A stretch of DNA of 64,000 nucleotides from Polynucleobacter sp. IMCC 30228 (GCF_021395205.1 NZ_JAJVCS010000002.1:310001-374000), one strand, 5' to 3'. Positions 9,456 through 20,700 are shown, counted from the first letter of the stretch. Program-made: numbers and translations. The notes: generated from the letters alone by a model not told the origin.

Positions 9456-10804
9456 TTAGCGGCAGCAGGTGCGGCGACAGGCGCGGCAGGGGTTGTGGTA
9501 GGCGCAGCACTTTTTACTGGAGTAGAGCCAGTAGCTGGTGTAGCTTCACGAATTTTGGTGCCCGGACGTAAATTTTGTTTGCCTTCAACTACCACTCGGC
9601 TGCCGGGCGCAACGCCAGTAATAACTGACTGGCCTTGATATTCATAAACCACAGAAATGGGTTTAACAGCCACTTTATCACCGGCTTCAACGATATACAC
9701 AATGCGACCTTTAGGGCTAATAATGATCGCTTGGGAAGGTACGACTAATGCATCTTTCAGTTCGCCAGCATTGAGCTTCACACGGGCAAATTCTCCTGGC
9801 AATAGGATCCCTTTTTCATTAGGGATTTGCGCCTTCACACGTACCGCTGCGATGACAGGATCGACTTGGTTATCAACCACTAAAACGTTGCCGACATAAC
9901 TTTTGTTGCTTGAGTCTCCTACAGTGACTGTAACCTGCATAGGGGTTCCCGCGCTTTGAGTTTCTAGAATAATGGGAATGTCTTTTTCCGAAATCACAAA
10001 CTGCACATTGATGGGGTTAAGTTGAGTGATGGTAACCATGGCTCCAGTGGTGGTAGTGGCAGTTGAGCTGGTCGCAGTGATTACGGTGTTACTGGCTTGT
10101 ACCAATGAGCCTGGAAAAACATTAATAATGCCGGTGCGCCCACTAATGGGAGCGCGAATCGAGTCGAACGAGAGCTGCACTTGTGATGCGTTAGCAGCAG
10201 CTTGAGCCGATCTTGCATTGGCTAGAGAGGTATCGAGCCCCGCTTTAGAGATAAAGTTTTTATCCATTAGCTCTTTAGCGCGTAAATATTGTTTTTGCGC
10301 ATCATCTGCGAGCGACTTCAGTTTTTCATAGTTTGCTTTATCTACACGATCATCGAGCAAAAATAATAAGTCACCCTGTTTCACTTCTTGGCCATCTTTA
10401 ATGAAAATTTTGCTTACCGTATTGGTAACCATGGGGCGAATATCGACAATACTGTTTGCCACAATGGTGCCGGTTGCTTCAATTACCAAGGGTACATTTT
10501 TAGCTTGCACAATAACCGAGGTAATGGTTTGTGGTCCACCTACTTTATCTGCTGGCGGAAAGAAATAGGTATAGGCTTTTGAGCCTACGTAAATCAAAAT
10601 CAACAAGGCAATAAGACGCCATTTGTATTGACGAATAAATGCCTTGACACTAGCCAGATTAATTTTTTTAAACCGCGCGAGCAGTACTTGAGCAGTGGGG
10701 CGAGCCAGCAGCGCTTGAATACTTTGCCAAACTGCGCAGGCTGTTTTTTTAGTGCGTTTGCCTAAAGCATCTAATGTGGAGGAAAGCCAGTTTTTTTGCG
10801 GCAC
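9452..10804 (-). CDS. RND efflux periplasmic adaptor (membrane fusion protein), MdtA-like
   Basis: Links the RND permease to an outer-membrane channel. The 450-residue product starts at a GTG. It has a long cytoplasmic N-terminal region and one membrane helix near residues 60-76 (WRLIALLILIYVGSKAY). The adaptor domains follow: a lipoyl half (GTIVANSIVDIRP), an alpha-hairpin near 150-200, a second lipoyl half (DSIRAPISGRTGIINVFPG) and a beta-barrel. It ends in a Pro/Ala/Thr-rich tail. The extended cytoplasmic N-terminus of about 60 residues is longer than usual for the family, and the true start may lie downstream. First gene of the efflux unit. Confidence 0.87.
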   Translation of the reverse strand: MPQKNWLSSTLDALGKRTKKTACAVWQSIQALLARPTAQVLLARFKKINLASVKAFIRQYKWRLIALLILIYVGSKAYTYFFPPADKVGGPQTITSVIVQAKNVPLVIEATGTIVANSIVDIRPMVTNTVSKIFIKDGQEVKQGDLLFLLDDRVDKANYEKLKSLADDAQKQYLRAKELMDKNFISKAGLDTSLANARSAQAAANASQVQLSFDSIRAPISGRTGIINVFPGSLVQASNTVITATSSTATTTTGAMVTITQLNPINVQFVISEKDIPIILETQSAGTPMQVTVTVGDSSNKSYVGNVLVVDNQVDPVIAAVRVKAQIPNEKGILLPGEFARVKLNAGELKDALVVPSQAIIISPKGRIVYIVEAGDKVAVKPISVVYEYQGQSVITGVAPGSRVVVEGKQNLRPGTKIREATPATGSTPVKSAAPTTTPAAPVAAPAAAK

Positions 10805-10890
10805 AGTTTTTAAATTGATCTATTGGTTAATGGGCTCGGCACATTTTCGCATAAGCTGGAATTTACTGAAGATCGTGGTTTCCGGGCTGA

Positions 10891-11346
10891 CTAGGGTAAA
10901 AATTCTTCAACCCCGCGATTGGCCAATTGATCGGCCAGCTCATTGCCGGGATCGCCGTTATGGCCCCGCACCCAATGCCATGAAATGGTGTGTTCTGGCA
11001 ATAAAGAATCGAGTTCTTGCCATAAATCAGCATTTTTTACTGGGGCTTTTGCGGCAGTGCGCCAATTTCGGGCTTTCCACCCATCTAGCCACTCTGTAAC
11101 CCCTTTTTGCACGTATTGAGAGTCGGTATAAAGGGCAACCGAACTAGCTTGTTTGAGGGCCCGTAGCGCATAAATAACGGCGCTAATTTCCATGCGATTA
11201 TTGGTAGTGAGCAAAGCCCCGCCATGCAATTGCTTTTCATGGTGCCCTGAGCGTAAAACTGCGCCCCAACCACCTGGACCAGGATTGCCTTTGCAGGCGC
11301 CATCGGTATAAATCGTAATGTGCGGTAAAGCGGTTTTTTTATTCAT
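10891..11346 (-). CDS. rnhA: Ribonuclease HI
   Basis: Cleaves the RNA strand of RNA-DNA hybrids, removing primers and R-loops. I place the start at the ATG at 11346 ([20 protein letters not shown]), because upstream in-frame codons lie inside the methyltransferase gene. The result is 151 residues, normal for the family. Catalytic acidic residues are visible: D15 in [17 protein letters not shown] in [10 protein letters not shown] in LYTDSQYV and D in GNELADQLA. It overlaps the methyltransferase stop by 8 bp, so the two are translationally coupled. Confidence 0.94.
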   Translation of the reverse strand: MNKKTALPHITIYTDGACKGNPGPGGWGAVLRSGHHEKQLHGGALLTTNNRMEISAVIYALRALKQASSVALYTDSQYVQKGVTEWLDGWKARNWRTAAKAPVKNADLWQELDSLLPEHTISWHWVRGHNGDPGNELADQLANRGVEEFLP

Positions 11347-12142
11347 TCCCTGGTAGCCTTGCGTGCTGCTCGACAGCGGGGGTAAGTTGGGTAAGGGCTT
11401 TAAGTCGTTTGGCGGGAATGCGCCCAAGCAGATGCATACCAGGAGTTCGCTTGATAGCTGAAATCAAAAAGACGGCCCCAAAAATAGGCCACCAGCGATT
11501 CCCCATCGGTTCTAAAAAATCCATTCTTGTCATGCCGGCGGAACTTTGTAAGGGAAATTTATAACAGCCAAAATGACCTCGATCAACTGAATAATCCAGT
11601 AATTTTAGCCAATCTTTCAGGCGTAGCAGACTAATAAATTGCCCGGTTCGTGGTAAATAGGGTGTGCCAAATAAATGGCTTAAATATTGCCTGACACCCC
11701 AAATGCTGGCTGGATTAAATCCTGAAATAATCACCCGGCCTTCGGGTAGCAAAATACGATCGACTTCCCGCAAAATTTGGTGGGGATCGGCCGCAAATTC
11801 CAACACATGGGGCAGCAGCACTAAATCAATACTTTGACTAGCAAATGGGAGTTCGGTAGGTAAACCCTCGACGATATGCCACTCTTGGCTCTGCGCTTTG
11901 ATGCCAACCTCGCCAGGGCTAACAGAGAGCACATGCAAGGGCATCCGATTGGCGTTTAAGCCGTCAAGCTGAGGTAAGCCAATTTGCAAAGCATGAAAGC
12001 CAAAGACATCGCCCACGGCGGCTGCGAAGCGTTTTTCTTCCCAAGCTAAGACATATTGGCCCGGTGGCGAGTTTAGCCATTGTTCCCATGAAGACCACGG
12101 TGGGGCGTCATGCGCCGCGGAAGGTGGGGGAGTTGATATCAT
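11339..12142 (-). CDS. Class I SAM-dependent methyltransferase (YafS-like)
   Basis: A 267-residue protein with a Rossmann-type methyltransferase core: [14 protein letters not shown] in the region of motif [21 protein letters not shown] near 105-125, then [20 protein letters not shown]. The Gly-rich SAM loop is not the textbook DxGxGxG. The substrate is unknown. The position between gloB and rnhA matches yafS of enterobacteria, an uncharacterised methyltransferase, so the neighbourhood is conserved. It is divergent from gloB; the gap between the start codons is 32 bp and must hold both promoters. Confidence 0.8.
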   Translation of the reverse strand: MISTPPPSAAHDAPPWSSWEQWLNSPPGQYVLAWEEKRFAAAVGDVFGFHALQIGLPQLDGLNANRMPLHVLSVSPGEVGIKAQSQEWHIVEGLPTELPFASQSIDLVLLPHVLEFAADPHQILREVDRILLPEGRVIISGFNPASIWGVRQYLSHLFGTPYLPRTGQFISLLRLKDWLKLLDYSVDRGHFGCYKFPLQSSAGMTRMDFLEPMGNRWWPIFGAVFLISAIKRTPGMHLLGRIPAKRLKALTQLTPAVEQHARLPGNE

Positions 12143-12174
12143 TAGGTCTTGTTTGTATCCGAGGTTTTCGTCTC

Positions 12175-13020
12175 ATGGTCAAGAGTACAGCATTGCAAGT
12201 TTGGCCGATTCCTGCCTTTAGTGATAACTATATCTGGTGCATTCACGATGGTCATAGTGCACTGATTGTTGATCCGGGTGATGCGGCCCCCGTTATTCAA
12301 TATCTGCAAAAAAATCGGTTGCAGTTAAGCGGAATTTTGATCACTCATTATCACGCTGATCATATCGGCGGGATTGCCGATTTATTAAGTGCCACTCCCA
12401 ATGGCGACGCTTTACCAGTTTATGGGCCTGCGGCAGAAGTGATTGCTGAACGAACCCACGCTTTAATGCAGGGGGATGAGTTTGCCATCGCTGCACCTGC
12501 GATTCATTTTCAGGTTCTCGAGGTGCCTGGTCATACCTTGGGGCATATTGCCTACTTTGCCCCCGCAATACAAGTTCAAGAGGCCAGCGAGGATGCGCAG
12601 CAGGGAGCAGAGCCGCCACGGCTATTTTGTGGCGATACTTTATTTGCTTCTGGTTGTGGTCGTTTATTTGAAGGCACACCCACACAAATGCAGACATCTT
12701 TAGCAAAATTTGCTGCCTTACCAGGCAACACCTTGGTGTACTGTACCCATGAATACACCCTTTCGAATATCCGTTTTGCTTTGGCAGTTGAACCGCATAA
12801 CGTTGATTTAATTACTTGGGCCAAACGGGCAGAGGGCTTACGAGCAGCACATTTACCCACCGTACCAACAACCATTGCGCAAGAAATGAAAACTAATCCT
12901 TTTATGCGTTGTGATCAAGCGGATGTTATCGCTGCAGCATGCAAGATTGCTCAGCAACCCGCTCTAAAAAGCCCGGCAACTGTGTTAGCAGCGATTCGTG
13001 CTTGGAAAGATCAGTTTTAG
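12175..13020 (+). CDS. gloB: Hydroxyacylglutathione hydrolase (glyoxalase II)
   Basis: Hydrolyses S-D-lactoylglutathione in methylglyoxal detoxification. The 281-residue metallo-beta-lactamase-fold protein has the metal motif THYHADHIGG at residues 57-66, then VPGHTLGH, FCGDTLFASGCGRLFEG and the substrate-binding C-terminal region with CTHEYT and NPFMR. I chose the ATG at 12175 (MVKSTALQVWPIPAFSDNYIW) because the family N-terminus starts there; a longer reading would run back through the methyltransferase promoter. The stop TAG shares its G with the GTG of mltD. Confidence 0.95.
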   Translation: MVKSTALQVWPIPAFSDNYIWCIHDGHSALIVDPGDAAPVIQYLQKNRLQLSGILITHYHADHIGGIADLLSATPNGDALPVYGPAAEVIAERTHALMQGDEFAIAAPAIHFQVLEVPGHTLGHIAYFAPAIQVQEASEDAQQGAEPPRLFCGDTLFASGCGRLFEGTPTQMQTSLAKFAALPGNTLVYCTHEYTLSNIRFALAVEPHNVDLITWAKRAEGLRAAHLPTVPTTIAQEMKTNPFMRCDQADVIAAACKIAQQPALKSPATVLAAIRAWKDQF

Positions 13021-14414
13021 TGCGCAGTGCAACGGGCTATAGCTTACAGTTATACGGGCTAGCAATCCTTGCTGCCCTAGCCTTGGGGGGCTGTGCAACA
13101 GGGCCCCAATGGAGTTCTGACACGCCCACAGGCGCAATTTCTAAAGACCCGCGCGCTGCAAAAGCCCCGCGCATTAATTTAAATGAACAGTCGGTTAGTA
13201 GTTTAGAGGCACCTAGTAATAATTTGTGGATTCATATTCGTAATGGCTTTCAAATGCCCGAGCTCGAAAGCCCATTAGTCATTCAGCAAACAGTTTGGCT
13301 TGCGGCACGCCCTGATTATGTACAGCGCTCAATGGCACGTTCATCGCGGTATTTGTTTTATATCGTGCAAGAGGTTAATTTACGGGGCATGCCTACAGAG
13401 TTAGCCCTCTTACCTTTTGTGGAAAGCGCGTTTAATCCGCAGGCTAAGTCCGTTGCTAAGGCCTCGGGTATATGGCAGTTCATGCCTAAAACAGGCAAAG
13501 ACTTTAAGTTAACCCAAAATGTATTTCGGGATGAACGGCGCGATGTATTGCAGTCTACTGACGCCGCTCTAGATTATTTGCAGCGCTTATATAAACAATT
13601 TGGCGATTGGCAACTGGCTTTAGCTGCGTACAACTGGGGCGAAGGTAATGTGCAACGCGCAATTCGTAAAAATCAGGCAGCGGGCTTACCCATTGGCTAC
13701 AGCGATTTAAGTATGCCGAATGAAACGCGCAACTATGTACCTAAACTCATGGCCTACCGCAATATTGTGATGCAGCCAGAAGCCTATGGCATTGTTTTGC
13801 CGCAATTAGAGAATCATCCGTATTTTGTGGCCGTGGATGTTACTCGCGATATTGATGTCAAACTCGCGGCAAATTTAGCCGAGATGCCGCTTGAGGAGTT
13901 TTTAAATTTAAATCCCTCATTTAATAAGCCAGTTATTTTAAGCGCCGCTAATCAACAAATTTTATTACCGTTTAGTCGCGCTGAAATTTTTCAAGCGAAT
14001 TTAAAACAATATCAAAAACCATTAGCATCTTGGACGGCTGTCACTATTTCAAAATCAGAATCACCCGAGCAAGTTGCGAAGACCCTTGGAGTGGATGTGA
14101 CGCAATTACGTGAGGTAAACGGCATTCCAAAGGGCATGCGCATTAAAGGGGGGTCGACGGTTTTAGTTCCAAAGTTGGCCAATAAAACCAGCGATATTTC
14201 TGTGAATTTAGCTGAAAATGCAAGTCTGAGCCTAGAAAAGCCGCCACCACCCCCAAAACCCAAAAAAGCGGGTACGCATTCTAAGGCGGCTTCGCAAAAC
14301 GGGGCAACTAAGCGTAAATCCCCATCGACAGAGACAGCGAAATCTGCGAAAAATATACCCAATAAGCCCTTAACTGCGACAACTAGCAGTGGCAAGGTAA
14401 CTGTTAAAAACTAA
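13020..14414 (+). CDS. mltD: Membrane-bound lytic murein transglycosylase D
   Basis: Cleaves peptidoglycan glycan strands with formation of 1,6-anhydro ends. I place the start at the GTG at 13020, which overlaps the gloB stop by one base (TAGTG). This gives a 464-residue lipoprotein with lipobox ALGGC (Cys 25). The catalytic Glu is near residue 135 in PFVESAFNPQAKS. Other SLT motifs are SGIWQFMPKTGKDF and LALAAYNWGEGNVQRAI. One LysM-like domain follows (SPEQVAKTLGVDVTQLREVN near 345). The tail is Pro/Lys/Thr-rich and low in complexity. MltD proteins often carry two or more LysM repeats, so one is on the low side. Confidence 0.9.
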   Translation: MRSATGYSLQLYGLAILAALALGGCATGPQWSSDTPTGAISKDPRAAKAPRINLNEQSVSSLEAPSNNLWIHIRNGFQMPELESPLVIQQTVWLAARPDYVQRSMARSSRYLFYIVQEVNLRGMPTELALLPFVESAFNPQAKSVAKASGIWQFMPKTGKDFKLTQNVFRDERRDVLQSTDAALDYLQRLYKQFGDWQLALAAYNWGEGNVQRAIRKNQAAGLPIGYSDLSMPNETRNYVPKLMAYRNIVMQPEAYGIVLPQLENHPYFVAVDVTRDIDVKLAANLAEMPLEEFLNLNPSFNKPVILSAANQQILLPFSRAEIFQANLKQYQKPLASWTAVTISKSESPEQVAKTLGVDVTQLREVNGIPKGMRIKGGSTVLVPKLANKTSDISVNLAENASLSLEKPPPPPKPKKAGTHSKAASQNGATKRKSPSTETAKSAKNIPNKPLTATTSSGKVTVKN

Positions 14415-14435
14415 CGTAATGGGGTCGGAACTACT

Positions 14436-16340
14436 ATGGTGCAGGCAAGCAAGCAACACACTTCTTATAAAACTGTGCATCAAGCTTCAATTACTGATCC
14501 AATTCAATTTTGGGGAGAGCAGGCCAAGCTTATTCATTGGGAAAAGCCGTTTAATCAAGTCTTGGATTATTCCAATCCGCCCTTTAGTAAATGGTTCGCG
14601 GGCGGCTTAACCAATCTTTGTTACAACGCAGTCGATCGGCATTTAGCGCAACGTGGCGACCAAATTGCTTTGGTGGCAGTTTCCACCGAAACCAACCAAG
14701 AAAAAACTTACACCTTTCAAGAGTTGCATGCGGAAGTGAATCGCATGGCAGCAATTTTAAAAACTAATGGGGTAAATAAAGGCGATCGCGTTTTAATTTA
14801 TATGCCGATGATTGCGGAAGCCTGTTTTGCCATGCTGGCTTGCGCGCGAATTGGGGCAATTCACTCAGTGGTCTTTGGGGGTTTTGCCTCACATAGCTTG
14901 GCAGCGCGAATTGATGATGCGCAACCCCAAATGATTATTTCAGCTGAGGCTGGCATGCGCATGGGTAAAGGCGTACCTTACAAGCCTTTATTAGATGAGG
15001 CGATTGCTTTAGCTGTATCAAAGCCAGCCAAGGTGCTCATTGTGAATCGGGGGTTGACTCCATACACAGCTGTAGCGGGGCGCGATTTAGATTACGCTGC
15101 CGAGCGGGAAAAAAACATCGCTGCACAAGTTCCCGTGGAATGGGTTGATGCCACGCATCCCTCCTATATTTTATATACCTCTGGCACAACTGGAAAACCG
15201 AAAGGCGTGCAGCGCGATACGGGTGGTTATGCCGTGGCCCTTACAGCGAGCATGCAGCATATTTTTTGTGGCAAGCCAGGTGAGACGATGTTTACTACAT
15301 CGGATATTGGCTGGGTAGTAGGGCATAGCTACATTATTTATGCACCACTTTTAAACGGTATGGCGACCATCATGTATGAAGGCACGCCGTTACGACCCGA
15401 TGCAGGAATTTGGTGGAGTTTAGTTGAAAAATATAAAGTCTCGGTGATGTTCTCTGCGCCAACGGCAGTGCGCGTGCTGAAGAAACAAGACCCTAGTTTT
15501 TTAAGCAAATATGACTTGTCGAGCTTGCGCTATTTATTTTTGGCTGGTGAACCACTTGATGAACCCACTGCGAATTGGATTCATGGCGCCATTAATAAAC
15601 CCGTAGTAGATAACTATTGGCAGACCGAAACCGGCTGGCCTATTTTGGCAATTCAAAGTGGAGTTGAGGTCATGCCCCATAAATTTGGTTCGCCTGGCTT
15701 ACCTTCCTTTGGGTACAACATGAAATTGCTCGATGATGCTACTGGCGCTGAGTTAGGCGCCGACGCCAAAGGCGTAATTGCTATTGAGGGCCCCTTACCA
15801 CCGGGTTGTATGCAAACGATTTGGGGAGATGATGCGCGTTATGTGAAGACCTATTGGGAATCAATTCCTGGTAAGTTAATTTATTCGACCTTCGATTGGG
15901 GTATTAAAGATAGTGATGGTTACTTTTTTATTCTTGGGCGTACCGATGATGTAATTAATGTGGCTGGCCATCGATTAGGAACACGTGAAATTGAAGAAAG
16001 TTTGTCTAGTCACCCGAATTTAGCCGAGGTTGCCGTAGTTGGTATTGCTGATCAATTGAAGGGCCAAGTTGCGATTGGCTTTGCTATTCCGAAGGATGCT
16101 TCACAAACTGCCACTTTAGAAGCCGAACTGATGAAAACAGTGGATTCCCAGTTAGGCGCCGTTGCTCGCCCAGCAAGAGTCTACATCGTTCATGCTTTAC
16201 CCAAAACGCGGTCAGGAAAAATTGTGCGACGTGCTTTACAAGCAGTGGCTGAAGGGCGCGATCCTGGCGACATCAGCACTATGGAAGACCAAGCGGTTTT
16301 GGCGCATATTAAAGAAGTGATTGAGCAAAAGCGCGGCTAG
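14436..16340 (+). CDS. prpE: Propionate-CoA ligase
   Basis: Activates propionate to propionyl-CoA using ATP. The 634-residue AMP-forming enzyme has WFAGGLTNLCYNAVDRHL near 55 (typical of PrpE), the P-loop YTSGTTGKPKGVQRDTGG near 250, the core motif QTETGWP near 395, GRTDDVINVAGHRLGTREIEE near 505, and the acylatable lysine in PKTRSGKIVRR near the C-terminus. Length and motifs fit PrpE better than acetyl-CoA synthetase. No prpBC genes are adjacent. It begins 21 bp after mltD. Confidence 0.93.
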   Translation: MVQASKQHTSYKTVHQASITDPIQFWGEQAKLIHWEKPFNQVLDYSNPPFSKWFAGGLTNLCYNAVDRHLAQRGDQIALVAVSTETNQEKTYTFQELHAEVNRMAAILKTNGVNKGDRVLIYMPMIAEACFAMLACARIGAIHSVVFGGFASHSLAARIDDAQPQMIISAEAGMRMGKGVPYKPLLDEAIALAVSKPAKVLIVNRGLTPYTAVAGRDLDYAAEREKNIAAQVPVEWVDATHPSYILYTSGTTGKPKGVQRDTGGYAVALTASMQHIFCGKPGETMFTTSDIGWVVGHSYIIYAPLLNGMATIMYEGTPLRPDAGIWWSLVEKYKVSVMFSAPTAVRVLKKQDPSFLSKYDLSSLRYLFLAGEPLDEPTANWIHGAINKPVVDNYWQTETGWPILAIQSGVEVMPHKFGSPGLPSFGYNMKLLDDATGAELGADAKGVIAIEGPLPPGCMQTIWGDDARYVKTYWESIPGKLIYSTFDWGIKDSDGYFFILGRTDDVINVAGHRLGTREIEESLSSHPNLAEVAVVGIADQLKGQVAIGFAIPKDASQTATLEAELMKTVDSQLGAVARPARVYIVHALPKTRSGKIVRRALQAVAEGRDPGDISTMEDQAVLAHIKEVIEQKRG

Positions 16341-16356
16341 TCTGTAGGCAAGCTGG

Positions 16357-16362
16357 TATGAT
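16357..16362 (+). promoter_or_regulatory. Candidate -10 box for the carAB operon
   Basis: TATGAT at 16357-16362, preceded by TGG, resembles an extended -10. No good -35 box sits 17 bp upstream. It would start a leader of about 90 nt before carA. Confidence 0.3.
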
Positions 16363-16408
16363 AGTGGGGTTCGTAACTCATAAATTACCCTAGCGCTTAA
16401 AGACACTC

Positions 16409-16440
16409 ACCTCCCGCAAATTGTCCCGGGTAGGTCTTTT
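16409..16440 (+). terminator. Terminator-like or attenuator hairpin upstream of carA
   Basis: ACCTCCCG (16409-16416) pairs with CGGG (16427-16430) and AGGT (16432-16435), with one bulged T and a 10-nt loop. CTTTT follows. The T-tract is short. Either it ends prpE transcription or it is a regulatory hairpin in the carAB leader. The pairing was checked by eye only. Confidence 0.35.
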
Positions 16441-16457
16441 GGGGCGAGCAGGGTCGG

Positions 16458-17702
16458 ATGGCAGTAGGGATTGGAGAATTTTTGTCACCCTTACTTCCTT
16501 CTTTTCCTCCCGCGGTACTGGCGCTCGCAGATGGCAGCGTTTTTGCTGGTTACAGTATTGGCGCCCCTGGTGAAACTTCTGGTGAAGTTGTTTTTAATAC
16601 CGCCATGACAGGTTACCAAGAAATCTTGACTGATCCCAGTTACGCAAGGCAAATTGTTACCTTAACTTATCCACACATTGGTAATGTGGGGGTGAATGCG
16701 CAAGATGCAGAATCGGCGCAGGTTTACGCAGCAGGTTTAATAGTGAAAGATTTATCGCGGCGGGTTTCGAATTTCCGTGCTGAAGATAGTTTGGAACATT
16801 ATTTGCAAGAGGCCAAGGTTCCGGGTATTGCTGGTATCGATACCCGTAAGTTAACGCGATTATTGCGCGATAAGGGTGCACAGTCAGGCGCCATCGTGGC
16901 CGGTCGTATTGGCGATAATGTGGCGGAGTTAAGTAAACAAGCTTTGCAGTTAGCAAAATCGTTTGCAGGTATGGCTGGTCTCGACTTAGCGCAAGTGGTT
17001 ACCACTCCATATGCCTATGAATGGCGTGAAGGTGAATGGGAATTGCATGGCCCCATTGGTAAGCCAGCCTATCGGCTGCTTGATGAAGATAAACCTCCAA
17101 AAAATATAGGCAAATTAAAACATGTCGTGGCCTACGACTTTGGTGTGAAACGTAATATCTTAAGAATGCTAACTGAGCGCGGCTGCTTATTAACGATAGT
17201 GCCAGCTAAAACGAGTGCCGCTGAAGTGATGGCGATGAAACCAGATGGCGTATTTTTATCGAATGGCCCAGGTGATCCCGAGCCATGCGATTACGCCATT
17301 ACAGCTGCCAAGACCATTATCGACGCTGGTATTCCTACCTTTGGTATTTGTTTGGGGCATCAAATCATGGGTTTAGCGGCTGGGGCCAAAACCCTCAAAA
17401 TGAAATTTGGTCATCATGGTGCAAATCATCCCGTTAAAGATCTCGAGAGTGGCAAGGTTGCCATAACTTCACAAAACCACGGCTTTGCAGTTGATGCAAA
17501 AACCTTACCAGCTAATGTGCGCATTACTCACGTGTCTTTATTTGATGGTTCATTGCAAGGCTTAGCTTGGAAAGATAAGCCGGCCTTTTGCTTCCAAGGT
17601 CACCCTGAAGCATCGCCCGGACCCCATGACATTGCTTACTTGTTTGATCGCTTTATAGATTTAATGCAAGCTCCTAAGCAGCAGGAGGTTACCCGTGCCT
17701 AA
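16458..17702 (+). CDS. carA: Carbamoyl-phosphate synthase small (glutaminase) subunit
   Basis: Releases ammonia from glutamine for carbamoyl phosphate synthesis (pyrimidines, arginine). The 414-residue protein has the N-terminal CPSase small domain ([30 protein letters not shown]) and a class I glutamine amidotransferase domain. The nucleophile is Cys 298 in [13 protein letters not shown], with His/Glu in [11 protein letters not shown]. The start is uncertain: ATG 16458 is used, but homologues usually begin near [15 protein letters not shown], so a TTG at 16482 is possible. It overlaps carB by 8 bp. Confidence 0.94.
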   Translation: MAVGIGEFLSPLLPSFPPAVLALADGSVFAGYSIGAPGETSGEVVFNTAMTGYQEILTDPSYARQIVTLTYPHIGNVGVNAQDAESAQVYAAGLIVKDLSRRVSNFRAEDSLEHYLQEAKVPGIAGIDTRKLTRLLRDKGAQSGAIVAGRIGDNVAELSKQALQLAKSFAGMAGLDLAQVVTTPYAYEWREGEWELHGPIGKPAYRLLDEDKPPKNIGKLKHVVAYDFGVKRNILRMLTERGCLLTIVPAKTSAAEVMAMKPDGVFLSNGPGDPEPCDYAITAAKTIIDAGIPTFGICLGHQIMGLAAGAKTLKMKFGHHGANHPVKDLESGKVAITSQNHGFAVDAKTLPANVRITHVSLFDGSLQGLAWKDKPAFCFQGHPEASPGPHDIAYLFDRFIDLMQAPKQQEVTRA

Positions 17703-20700
17703 GCGTAGCGATTTAAAAAGTATCTTAATTATTGGCGCTGGTCCGATTGTGATTGGTCAAGCGTGTGAGTTTGATTACTCTGGTGCGCAAGCTTGCAAAG
17801 CTTTGCGTGATGAAGGTTACAAAGTTATTTTGGTTAATAGTAATCCTGCGACCATCATGACCGATCCCGATATGGCCGATGTAACTTACATTGAACCCAT
17901 TACCTGGGAAGTAGTTGAGCGCATTATTGCGCTAGAAAAGCCCGATGCCATTTTGCCAACAATGGGCGGCCAAACTGCCTTAAATTGCGCACTTGATTTG
18001 CATCGTCACGGGGTTTTAGAAAAATATGGTTGCGAACTAATTGGCGCCTCTCCCGAAGCGATTGATAAAGCAGAAGATCGGCAGAAGTTTAAAAATGCCA
18101 TGACGAAAATTGGCCTAGGCTCGGCTAAATCAGGCATTGCCCATACCATGGAAGAAGCCTTAGCAGTGCAACAACGCCTTCAAACTGAAACCCATAGTGC
18201 CGGTTTTCCAGTAGTCATTCGTCCTTCATTTACGATGGGTGGTTCTGGCGGCGGTATTGCTTATAACCGCGAGGAATTTGAAGAAATTTGTAAGCGCGGT
18301 CTCGAGCTATCACCTACTAATGAATTATTAATTGAAGAATCATTATTGGGTTGGAAAGAGTTTGAGATGGAAGTGGTGCGTGACCGAGCAGATAACTGCA
18401 TTATTGTTTGCTCGATTGAAAACCTCGATCCGATGGGCATCCATACTGGCGATTCAATTACCGTTGCCCCAGCGCAAACTTTAACGGATAAAGAATATCA
18501 ATTGATGCGTAATGCTTCAATTGCGGTCTTACGAGAAATCGGTGTTGATACAGGTGGTTCGAACGTGCAATTTTCTATTAACCCGGTTGATGGACGCATG
18601 ATCGTTATTGAAATGAATCCCCGGGTCTCGCGTTCTTCGGCCTTGGCCTCAAAGGCTACTGGCTTTCCGATTGCCAAAATTGCTGCCAAGTTAGCAGTGG
18701 GTTACACCTTAGATGAATTACAAAATGATATTACTGGTGGCGCTACGCCAGCATCGTTTGAGCCTACCTTAGATTACGTCGTAACTAAAATTCCCCGTTT
18801 TGCTTTCGAAAAATTTCCCCAAGCCGATTCACGCTTAACGACGCAAATGAAATCGGTTGGTGAAGTCATGGCAATTGGTCGCACTTTCCAAGAATCATTT
18901 CAAAAAGCCTTACGTGGCTTAGAGGTTGGGGTCGACGGACTCGATGAAAAATCGACTGAATTAGAAGAGATCATTCAAGAAATTGGTGAACCTGGCCCAG
19001 AGCGTATTTGGTATGTGGGCGATGCTTTTCGATTAGGCATGAGCCTTGATGAAATTTATGACGAAACTAAAATTGATCCTTGGTTTTTAGAACAAATTGA
19101 GGAACTCATCCAGCTAGAGGCAGACGTCAAGCTGCGCCAGCTTGATTCCCTACAGGCTGCCGAATTACGTTTCTTAAAGCAAAAAGGCTTTTCTGATCGT
19201 CGCTTAGCCCGATTAATGCAAGTCGATACTGCTGCGGTGCGCGCCGCACGCCAGCGCTTAAAAGTATTGCCAGTTTATAAGCGGGTCGATACTTGCGCTG
19301 CCGAATTTTCTACTAATACTGCTTATTTGTATTCTACCTATGAGGCCGAGCACGGTGAATGTGAAGCTAACCCAAGTCAACGTGACAAGATCATGGTGCT
19401 AGGTGGTGGCCCTAACCGGATTGGCCAAGGGATTGAGTTTGATTATTGCTGTGTGCATGCGGCGCTAGCCTTGCGTGAAGATGGCTATGAAACCATCATG
19501 GTGAATTGCAATCCTGAAACCGTGTCAACCGACTACGATACTTCCGATCGTTTGTACTTTGAGCCGCTTACTTTAGAAGACGTATTAGAAATTGTTGCCA
19601 AAGAAAAGCCGCTAGGTGTCATTGTGCAATATGGCGGCCAAACGCCGTTGAAGCTAGCGTTAGACCTAGAGGCGAACGGCGTGCCAATTATTGGTACCTC
19701 ACCCGATATGATTGATGCGGCTGAAGATCGTGAGCGTTTTCAAAAATTGTTGCAAACCCTAGGTTTGCTCCAGCCACCAAATCGAACCGCGCGCGCTGAA
19801 GATGAAGCCTTGATATTAGCCGAAGAAATTGGCTATCCTCTGGTGGTGCGGCCATCGTATGTATTAGGTGGTAGAGCAATGGAAATTGTTCATGATGGCC
19901 GCGATTTACAACGCTATATGCGTGAAGCGATGAAGGTCTCGCACGATTCACCGGTTTTACTAGATCGTTTTTTAAATGATGCGATTGAATGCGATGTCGA
20001 TTGTATTAGCGATGGGCAGCAAGTCTTTATTGGCGCGGTGATGGAGCATATTGAACAAGCTGGAGTGCATTCGGGTGACTCCGCCTGCTCTTTACCGCCT
20101 TACTCCTTAATACCCTCAACAGTCGCTGAAATAAAACGTCAAACTGCAGCGATGGCTAAAGGCCTCAATGTAGTGGGCTTAATGAATGTGCAGTTTGCGA
20201 TTCAGAATGTAGCTGGTAAAGATGTCATCTACGTTCTGGAGGTGAATCCGCGTGCTTCGCGCACCGTTCCCTATGTATCGAAGGCCACAGGGCTGCAATT
20301 AGCAAAAATTGCCGCGCGCTGTATGGTTGGTCAAACATTAGCTCAGCAAGGTATTGTGGCCGAGGTTATTCCAACTTACTTCTCAGTTAAAGAAGCGGTC
20401 TTTCCCTTTAATAAATTTCCTGGTATTGACCCCATTTTGGGCCCCGAGATGCGTTCTACTGGTGAGGTAATGGGGGTAGGACGAACTTTTGGTGAAGCGC
20501 TGTTTAAATCGCAATTAGGCGCTGGTATTAAGTTGCCTAAAAGTGGCACGGTCGTATTGACTGTGAAAGATAGCGATAAGGCAGTTGCAGTAGAAGTGGC
20601 CCATATCTTGCATGAATTAGGCTTTCCCATGGTGGCGACCAAAGGTACTGCCGCAGCAATTACGGCTGCTGGATTACCTGTGCGGATGGTGAATAAGGTT

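Noticed and set aside
12064..12174. A longer N-terminus for the glyoxalase II gene
   Set aside because: It would run through the start of the divergent methyltransferase gene and its promoter, and family sequence starts only at 12175.
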